A DNA stretch of 64,000 nucleotides from Megaustenia siamemsis. Taxonomy: Eukaryota > Mollusca > Gastropoda > Stylommatophora > Ariophantidae. Shown one piece after another: positions 54,901-64,000 of this stretch (positions are counted from its first letter, which is position 1; every line of letters begins with the position of its first letter). Below the pieces are notes generated by a model. That model was not told where the DNA came from, did no database searches, and worked only from the letters and a program-made list of their open reading frames with translations. Position numbers and translations under genes: made by a program. Location of the stretch: contig JAVIAB010000160.1 in NCBI GenBank assembly GCA_032433765.1, positions 17,849,549-17,913,548 of the forward strand. The letters run 5' to 3'.

Positions 54901-56017
54901 TGACGTAAATGAATCACAGATAGGTGACGTGAATGAACCACAGACGGGTGACGTGAATGAAACATTGATAAATGACGTGAATGAACCTCAGATAGATGAC
55001 ATGAATGAACCACAGAAAGGTGACGTAAATGAACCACAGATAGATGACATGAATGAACCACAGTTAGGTGACGTGAATGAACCACAGTTAGGTGACGTGA
55101 ATGAACCACAGATGGGTGACGTGAATGAACCATTGATAAATGACGTGAATGAACCTCAGATAGATGACATGAATGAACCACAAATAGGTGACATAAATGA
55201 ACCACAGATAGATGACATGAATGAACCACAGTTAGGTGACGTGAATGAACCACAGATGGGTGACGTGAATGAACCACAGATAGATTTCGTAAATGAACCA
55301 CAGATAGGTAACATGAATGAACCACAGATGGGTGACGTGAATGAACCATTGATAAATGACGTGAATGAACCTCAGATAGATGACATGAATGAACCACAAA
55401 TAGGTGACATAAATGAACCACAGATAGATGACATGAATGAACCACAGTTAGGTGACGTGAATGAACCACAGATGGGTGACGTGAATGAACCACAGATAGA
55501 TTTCGTAAATGAACCACAGATAGGTAACATGAATGAACCACTGATAAGTGACGTGAATGAACCATAGATAGATTTCGCAAATGAACCTCAGATAGGTGAC
55601 GTGAATGAACCACAGATAGGTGACGTAAATGAACCATAGATAGATTTCGTAAATGAACCACAGATAGGTGACGTGAATGAACTACAGATAGATTTCGTAA
55701 ATGCACCACAGAAAGGTGACGTGAATGAACCACAGATAGGTGACGTAAATGAACCATAGATAGGTGACGTGAATGAAACACAAATAGGTAACGTGAATGA
55801 ACCTCAGATAGGTGATTTAAATGAACAACAGATAGGTGACGTGAATGAACCTCAGATAGGTGACGTGAATGAAACACAAATAGGTGATTTAAATGAACAA
55901 CACATAGGTGACGTGAATGAACCTCAGATAGGTGACGTGACTGAAACACAGATAGGTGACGTAAAAAGGAGACGTGAATGAACCTCAGATAGGTGACGTG
56001 AATAAGCCTCAGATATA

Positions 56018-59000
56018 TGACGTAAATGAACCATAGATAGGTGTCGTGAATGAACCACAGATAAGTGACGCGAATGAATCACAGATAGGTGACGTAAATG
56101 AACCATAGATAGGTGACGTGAATGACCATAGATAAGTGACGTGAATGAACCACATATAGGTGACGTGAATGAACCACAGATACGTGACGTGAATGAACCA
56201 CAGATTGGTGACTTTAATGAACCATAGATAGGTGACGTGAGTGAACAATAGATAGGTGACGTAAATGAATCACAGATAGGTGACGTGAATGAACCACAGA
56301 TGGGTGACGTGAATGAAACATTGATAAATGACGTGAATGAACCTCAGATAGATGACATGAATGAACCACAGAAAGGTGACGTAAATGAACCACAGATAGA
56401 TGACATGAATGAACCACAGTTAGGTGACGTGAATGAACCACAGTTAGGTGACGTGAATGAACCACAGATGGGTGACGTGAATGAACCATTGATAAATGAC
56501 GTGAATGAACCTCAGATAGATGACATGAATGAACCACAAATAGGTAACATAAATGAACCACAGATAGATGACATGAATGAACCACAGTTAGGTGACGTGA
56601 ATGAACCACAGATGGGTGACGTGAATGAACCACAGATAGATTTCGTAAATGAACCACAGATAGGTGACATGAATGAACCACTGATAAGTGACGTGAATGA
56701 ACTACAGATAGATTTCGTAAATGAACCATAGATAGGTGACGTGAATGAACCACAGATAGGTGACGTAAATGAACCATAGATAGGTGACGTGAATGAACCA
56801 TAGATAGATTTCGCAAATGAACCACAGATAGGTGACGTGAATGAACCACAGATAGGTGACGTAAATGAACCATAGATAGATTTCGTAAATGAACCACAGA
56901 TAGGTGACGTGAATGAACTACAGATAGATTTCGTAAATGCACCACAGATAGGTGACGTGAATGAACCACAGATAGATGACGTAAATGAACCATAGATAGG
57001 TGACGTGAATGAACCATAGATAGATTTCGTAAATGAACTACAGATAGGTGACGTGAATGAACCATAGATAGATTTCGTAATTGAACCACAGATAGGTGAC
57101 GTGAATGAACCATAGATAGATTTCGTAAATGAACCATAGATAGGTGACGTAAATGAACCATAGATAGGTGACGTGAATGAACCACAGATAAGTGATGCGA
57201 ATGAATCACAGATAGGTGACGTAAATGAACCATAGATAGGTGACGTGAATGACCACAGATAAGTGACGTGAATGAACCACATATAGGTGACGTGAATGAA
57301 CCACAGATAAGTGACGTGAATGAACCACAGATTGGTTACTTTAATGAACCATAGATAGGTGACGTGAGTGAACAATAGATAGGTGACGTAAATGAATCAC
57401 AGATAGGTGACGTAAATGAACCATAGATAGGTGACGTGAATGACCACAGATAAGTGACGTGAATGAACCACATATAGGTGACGTGAATGAACCACAGATA
57501 AGTGACGTGAATGAACCACAGATTGGTGACTTTAATGAACCATAGATAGGTGACGTGAGTGAACAATAGATAGGTGACGTAAATGAATCACAGATAGGTG
57601 ACGTGAATGAACCACAGACGGGTGACGTGAATGAAACATTGATAAATGACGTGAATGAACCTCAGATAGATGACATGAATGAACCACAGAAAGGTGACGT
57701 AAATGAACCACAGATAGATGACATGAATGAACCACAGTTAGGTGACGTGAATGAACCACAGTTAGGTGACGTGAATGAACCACAGATGGGTGACGTGAAT
57801 GAACCATTGATAAATGACGTGAATGAACCTCAGATAGATGACATGAATGAACCACAAATAGGTGACATAAATGAACCACAGATAGATTTCGTAAATGAAC
57901 CACAGATAGGTAACATGAATGAACCACTGATAAGTGACGTGAATGAACTACAGATAGATTTCGTACATGAACCATAGATAGGTGACGTGAATGAACCACA
58001 GATAGGTGACGTAAATGAACCATAGATAGGTGACGTGAATGAACCATGGATAGGCTTCGCAAATGAACCACAGATAGGTGACGTGAATGAACCACAGATA
58101 GGTGACGTAAATGAACCATAGATAGATTTCGTAAATGAACCACAGATAGGTGACGTGAATGAACTACAGATAGATTTCGTAAATGCACCACAGATAGGTG
58201 ACGTGAATGAACCACAGATAGGTGACGTAAATGAACCATAGATAGGTGACGTGAATGAACCATAGATAGATTTCGTAAATGAACTACAGATAGGTGACGT
58301 GAATGAACCATAGATAGATTTCGTAAATGAACCACAGATAGGTGACGTGAATGAACCATAGATAGATTTCGTAAATGAACCATAGATAGGTGACGTGAAT
58401 GAACCATAGATAGATTTCGTAAATGAACCACAGATAGGTGACGTAAATGAACCATAGATAAGTGACGTAAATGAATCATAGATAGGTGACGTGAATGAAC
58501 CATAAATAGGTGACGTGAATGAACCATAGATGGTGACGTGAATGAACCACAGATAGGTGACGTAAATGAACCATAGATAGGTGACGTGAATGAACCATAG
58601 ATAGGTGACGTAAATGAACCATAGATAGGTGACGTGAATGAACCACAGATAGGTGACGTGAATGAACCACAGATAGGTGACGTGAATGAACCACAGATAA
58701 GTGACGTGAATGAACCACAGATAGGTGATGCAAATGAACCATAGATAGGTGACGTGAATGAACCATAGATAGAGGACGTGAATGAACCACAGATAGGTGA
58801 CGTGAATGAACCACAGATAAGTGACGTAAATGAACCATAGATAGGTGACGTGAATGAACCACAGATAGGTGACGTAAATGAACCATAGATAGGTGACGTG
58901 AATGAACCATAGATAGGTGACGTAAATGAACCATAGATAGGTGACGTGAATGAACCACAGATAGGTGACGTGAATGAACCACAGATAGGTGACGTGAATG

Positions 59001-59276
59001 AACCACAGATAAGTGACGTGAATGAACCACAGATAGGTGATGCAAATGAACCATAGATAGGTGACGTGAATGAACCATAGATAGAGGACGTGAATGAACC
59101 ACAGATAGGTGACGTGAATGAACCACAGATAAGTGACGTAAATGAACCATAGATAGGTGACGTGAATGAACCACAGATAGGTGATGCAAATGAACCATAG
59201 ATAGGTGACGTGAATGAACCATAGATAGGTGACGTAAATGAACCATAGATAGTGACGTGAATGAACCACAGATAGG
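56018..59276. repeat. Higher-order unit, copy 1 (3,259 bp)
   Basis: The sequence from about 56018 recurs 3,259 bp to the right: GTGTCGTGAATG at 56041 and 59300, ATGGATAGGCTTCGC near 58047 and 61306, and the landmark pairs 56204/59463, 57331/60590 and 57522/60781. Copy 1 also has an internal 312-bp (13-unit) duplication at about 58550-59160 that copy 2 lacks. Confidence 0.9.
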
Positions 59277-62240
59277 TGACGTAAATGAACCATAGATAGG
59301 TGTCGTGAATGAACCACAGATAAGTGACGCGAATGAATCACAGATAGGTGACGTAAATGAACCATAGATAGGTGACGTGAATGACCATAGATAAGTGACG
59401 TGAATGAACCACATATAGGTGACGTGAATGAACCACAGATACGTGACGTGAATGAACCACAGATTGGTGACTTTAATGAACCATAGATAGGTGACGTGAG
59501 TGAACAATAGATAGGTGACGTAAATGAATCACAGATAGGTGACGTGAATGAACCACAGATGGGTGACGTGAATGAAACATTGATAAATGACGTGAATGAA
59601 CCTCAGATAGATGACATGAATGAACCACAGAAAGGTGACGTAAATGAACCACAGATAGATGACATGAATGAACCACAGTTAGGTGACGTGAATGAACCAC
59701 AGTTAGGTGACGTGAATGAACCACAGATGGGTGACGTGAATGAACCATTGATAAATGACGTGAATGAACCTCAGATAGATGACATGAATGAACCACAAAT
59801 AGGTAACATAAATGAACCACAGATAGATGACATGAATGAACCACAGTTAGGTGACGTGAATGAACCACAGATGGGTGACGTGAATGAACCACAGATAGAT
59901 TTCGTAAATGAACCACAGATAGGTGACATGAATGAACCACTGATAAGTGACGTGAATGAACTACAGATAGATTTCGTAAATGAACCATAGATAGGTGACG
60001 TGAATGAACCACAGATAGGTGACGTAAATGAACCATAGATAGGTGACGTGAATGAACCATAGATAGATTTCGCAAATGAACCACAGATAGGTGACGTGAA
60101 TGAACCACAGATAGGTGACGTAAATGAACCATAGATAGATTTCGTAAATGAACCACAGATAGGTGACGTGAATGAACTACAGATAGATTTCGTAAATGCA
60201 CCACAGATAGGTGACGTGAATGAACCACAGATAGATGACGTAAATGAACCATAGATAGGTGACGTGAATGAACCATAGATAGATTTCGTAAATGAACTAC
60301 AGATAGGTGACGTGAATGAACCATAGATAGATTTCGTAATTGAACCACAGATAGGTGACGTGAATGAACCATAGATAGATTTCGTAAATGAACCATAGAT
60401 AGGTGACGTAAATGAACCATAGATAGGTGACGTGAATGAACCACAGATAAGTGATGCGAATGAATCACAGATAGGTGACGTAAATGAACCATAGATAGGT
60501 GACGTGAATGACCACAGATAAGTGACGTGAATGAACCACATATAGGTGACGTGAATGAACCACAGATAAGTGACGTGAATGAACCACAGATTGGTTACTT
60601 TAATGAACCATAGATAGGTGACGTGAGTGAACAATAGATAGGTGACGTAAATGAATCACAGATAGGTGACGTAAATGAACCATAGATAGGTGACGTGAAT
60701 GACCACAGATAAGTGACGTGAATGAACCACATATAGGTGACGTGAATGAACCACAGATAAGTGACGTGAATGAACCACAGATTGGTGACTTTAATGAACC
60801 ATAGATAGGTGACGTGAGTGAACAATAGATAGGTGACGTAAATGAATCACAGATAGGTGACGTGAATGGACCACAGACGGGTGACGTGAATGAAACATTG
60901 ATAAATGACGTGAATGAACCTCAGATAGATGACATGAATGAACCACAGAAAGGTGACGTAAATGAACCACAGATAGATGACATGAATGAACCACAGTTAG
61001 GTGACGTGAATGAACCACAGTTAGGTGACGTGAATGAACCACAGATGGGTGACGTGAATGAACCATTGATAAATGACGTGAATGAACCTCAGATAGATGA
61101 CATGAATGAACCACAAATAGGTGACATAAATGAACCACAGATAGATTTCGTAAATGAACCACAGATAGGTAACATGAATGAACCACTGATAAGTGACGTG
61201 AATGAACTACAGATAGATTTCGTACATGAACCATAGATAGGTGACGTGAATGAACCACAGATAGGTGACGTAAATGAACCATAGATAGGTGACGTGAATG
61301 AACCATGGATAGGCTTCGCAAATGAACCACAGATAGGTGACGTGAATGAACCACAGATAGGTGACGTAAATGAACCATAGATAGATTTCGTAAATGAACC
61401 ACAGATAGGTGACGTGAATGAACTACAGATAGATTTCGTAAATGCACCACAGATAGGTGACGTGAATGAACCACAGATAGGTGACGTAAATGAACCATAG
61501 ATAGGTGACGTGAATGAACCATAGATAGATTTCGTAAATGAACTACAGATAGGTGACGTGAATGAACCATAGATAGATTTCGTAAATGAACCACAGATAG
61601 GTGACGTGAATGAACCATAGATAGATTTCGTAAATGAACCATAGATAGGTGACGTGAATGAACCATAGATAGATTTCGTAAATGAACCACAGATAGGTGA
61701 CGTAAATGAACCATAGATAAGTGACGTAAATGAATCATAGATAGGTGACGTGAATGAACCATAAATAGGTGACGTGAATGAACCATAGATGGTGACGTGA
61801 ATGAACCACAGATAGGTGACGTAAATGAACCATAGATAGGTGACGTGAATGAACCATAGATAGGTGACGTAAATGAACCATAGATAGGTGACGTGAATGA
61901 ACCACAGATAGGTGACGTGAATGAACCACAGATAGGTGACGTGAATGAACCACAGATAAGTGACGTGAATGAACCACAGATAGGTGATGCAAATGAACCA
62001 TAGATAGGTGACGTGAATGAACCATAGATAGAGGACGTGAATGAACCACAGATAGGTGACGTGAATGAACCACAGATAAGTGACGTAAATGAACCATAGA
62101 TAGGTGACGTGAATGAACCACAGATAGGTGATGCAAATGAACCATAGATAGGTGACGTGAATGAACCATAGATAGGTGACGTAAATGAACCATAGATAGT
62201 GACGTGAATGAACCACAGATAGGTGACGTAAATGAACCAT
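59277..62240. repeat. Higher-order unit, copy 2
   Basis: Nearly identical to copy 1 over at least 2.5 kb. The clearest difference noted is GAATGGACCACAGACG at about 60866 against GAATGAACCACAGACG at about 57607. Shorter than copy 1 by about 312 bp. It breaks off at about 62240 into less ordered units with GATGGTGACG and GATAGTGACG shortenings. Either a very recent duplication or an assembly duplication. Confidence 0.88.
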
Positions 62241-62737
62241 AGATAGTGACGTGAATGAACCATAGATAGTGGCGTGAATGAACCACAGATAGGTGACGTA
62301 AATGAACAATAGATGGTGACGTGAATGAACCACAGATAGGTGACGTAAATGAACCATAGATAGGTGACGTGAATGAACCATAGATGGTGACGTGAATGAA
62401 CCATAGATAGGTGACGTAAATGAACCATTAGGTGACGTAAATGAACCATGGATAGGTGACGTAAATGAACCATACATAGGTGACGTAAATGAACCATGGA
62501 TAGGTGACGTAAATGAACCATAGATGGTGACGTGAATGAACCATAGATGGTGACGTAAATGAACCATAGATAGGTGACGTGAATGAACCATAGATAGGTG
62601 CCGTGAATGAACCATAGATGGTGACGTGAATGAACCACAGATAGGTGACGTAAATGAACCATAGATAGGTGACGTAAATGAACCATAGATAGGTGACGTA
62701 AATGAACCATAGATAGGTGACGTAAATGAACCATAGA

Positions 62738-63880
62738 TCATCATCATCAAGTACCGGGCCTACTGGCGTAGGTGATCATGTCTCTCCACAACTTTCGATC
62801 TCGGCAGCTATTTATCATTTCTATTGTTGACCTTCTGCCAAGCCATTCTCTTAAACTGTCTGTTATTTTTTCTCTTTGCTTCCCTCTATCTCTTCGTCAC
62901 TCAATTTTTCCAGTTGTTACAATATATTCCAATTGTTCTCTTCTCATTACATGGCCAAAAAATGATGATTGTTTCTTCATAATATTGGAAATTAGCTCTC
63001 ATTTTGATTTGGCCTCTTTCATAATATCTTCATTGCTCGTCTAAGCTGTCCATGGTACTCTCAACATTCTTCTGTAAAACCACATTTCTACAGACTCCCG
63101 TGATTTTCTTGTCTGTTGTCCTATTGTCCATGATTCGCATCCATATGTTAAGACTTTCTCTACATAACATTTAAGAACTCGTTTTCTTGTTTCTATTGTC
63201 AAAAATGGATTGCATAGTATCTTCCTCATTTATTGGAAAGCTGCTTTTGCCTGAGCCATTCTGCATCTCACCTCTTTTGTATATCTTCCATCTGAGGTTA
63301 ACAAAGTTCCCAAATATTTAAATTAATTTACCTGTTTTAATATTGTTCCACTTGTCTTTATTTTGCACTGAGGTGATGTCTTTTTCTTTGTTGTTACCAT
63401 TACCTCTGTCTTTTTGCTATTAAGGCTGAGTCCTTTATTTTTGCTTTCTTTCACTATAATGTCCAACATTTCTTGTAACTCATTTTCACTCTTAGCGATT
63501 AAGACTGTATCATCAGCATACCTTAGATTATTTATATTATCACCTCCAATTGTTATTCCAGGCATGTCCCTTATGCATCTTAAAATAATCTAACTATAAA
63601 TATTAAACAAATCTGGTGCCAACACATAACCTTGTCTAACACCCTGTTTTATTTGTTGAAACATTCCCAATTGGTTTCCAGTTCATATGGCCGCTGTTTG
63701 TTGCCAGTACATGTTCTTTATTATTCTTAGATCTTTGCTGTCTACGTTTATGCTTTCTAAAATTGTGATTATTTCTTGGTGCTTTACTTTGTCAAATGCC
63801 TTGGTGTAATCTATGAAACATAGGTATAGATCTGTTTTCACCTCTATGGCTCTTTCTACTAAAGATCTTAAAACCATAAA
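62738..63880 (-). mobile_element. LINE-A, longest copy, inside the 24-bp satellite
   Basis: A 5'-truncated insertion of about 1.14 kb. In sense order: LRSLVERAIEVKTDLYLCFI and DYTKAFDKVKHQEI (RT motif A, 63877-63683), then a broken stretch, NNLRYADDTVLIAKSENELQ (catalytic YADD, 63565-63323), then KVLTYGCESWTIGQQTRKSR and MWFYRRMLRVPWTA (63229-63041), then the tail to GGCCCGGTACTTGATGATG at 62738. Stops and shifts separate the frames. Satellite units resume at 63881. Confidence 0.92.
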
Positions 63881-63940
63881 GAACCACAGATAGGTGACAT
63901 GAATTAACCACAGATGGGTGACGTGAATGTGCCACGGACA
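63881..63940. repeat. 24-bp satellite, resumed after LINE-A
   Basis: GAACCACAGATAGGTGACAT and ACCACAGATGGGTGACGTGA belong to the 24-bp satellite. About two and a half units are present before the array ends in unrelated sequence at about 63936. This shows that LINE-A inserted into the array and is not its border. Confidence 0.93.
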
Positions 63941-64000
63941 CTGAGTGAATTCACTCCTCCCTCCCTGTACTGTAAATAAGAGATTGATATAGTTACTGAG

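Larger units (their letters stand above)
51985..62737. repeat. 24-bp satellite with higher-order structure, about 450 units
   Basis: A 10.7-kb array of a 24-bp unit: GTGAATGAACCACAGATAGG plus TGAC. Frequent variants are GTAAATGAACCATAG, ATTTCGTAAATG, GATGACATGAATG and GTTAGGTGACG. A rare landmark, ATTGGTGACTTTAATGAACC or ATTGGTTACTTTAATGAACC, occurs at 52461, 53721, 54848, 56204, 57331, 57522, 59463, 60590 and 60781. The spacings are 1260, 1127, 1356, 1127, 191, 1941, 1127 and 191 bp, showing nested block duplication. Because 24 is divisible by three and the minus strand has no stop in the main unit, frames reach 647 codons of VHSRHLSV-like octapeptides. Confidence 0.97.

Noticed and set aside
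52471..62750. Minus-strand frames of 287-647 codons with VHSRHLSV or FTSPIYGS octapeptide repeats
   Set aside because: They arise because the 24-bp unit is divisible by three and lacks stops on the minus strand. Several frames are open at once, and frame follows unit order. No start context, domain or codon signal suggests a protein.

Overview
The window looks like intergenic or intronic DNA from a repeat-rich animal genome. The evidence is several non-LTR retrotransposon (LINE) families, tRNA-derived SINEs, a mariner, a pogo/Tigger-like MITE, AT-rich single-copy sequence, and no operons or prokaryotic gene layout. The mix of LINEs ending in GATGATG or GAA tracts, several tRNA-SINEs and many minisatellites would fit a marine invertebrate such as a mollusc. 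That placement is inference; no host protein was recognised. No complete host gene, rRNA, functional tRNA or CRISPR array is visible.

Family names used here are local labels. LINE-R is the RTE-like element with a nearly complete EN+RT frame. LINE-A ends ..GGCCCGGTACTTGATGATG. LINE-B ends ..GGCACTCAATGATGATG. LINE-C is a relative of LINE-A. LINE-D has a GATA tail. LINE-E and LINE-F are two further RT families. SINE-1 to SINE-4 are tRNA-headed SINEs. R1 is an unclassified ~435-bp dispersed repeat.

Layout: 1-6.5 kb holds LINE and SINE fragments plus three tandem arrays that grow out of transposon ends. 6.5-9.5 kb is LINE-R, with a 13-bp target-site duplication. 9.6-24 kb alternates LINE/SINE fragments with seven or more unrelated minisatellites. 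24-29.5 kb has a decayed LINE, an imperfect inverted repeat, a nested SINE/LINE composite and a pogo-like MITE interrupted by LINE-A. 29.5-32.3 kb is the longest repeat-poor stretch and ends in a CpG-rich, promoter-like segment with a good minus-strand splice donor. 32.3-35.1 kb is a 28-bp satellite lying just upstream of that segment. 35.4-43 kb is nested LINEs and SINEs, including a 15-bp satellite split by insertions. 43.4-45.9 kb is a 17-bp satellite. 48.7-50.0 kb is a mariner with matching 40-bp inverted repeats but a broken transposase. 52.0-62.7 kb is a 24-bp satellite with nested higher-order duplications; LINE-A is inserted near its right end and the array resumes after it.

By my rough sum, more than a third of the window is tandem repeat. 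The main theme is the link between transposon ends and tandem arrays. A SINE 5' head, a LINE 3' tail and a LINE GATA tail each run directly into an array, and LINEs and SINEs have in turn inserted into arrays. The long open frames in the arrays come from repeat periods divisible by three and are not treated as genes.
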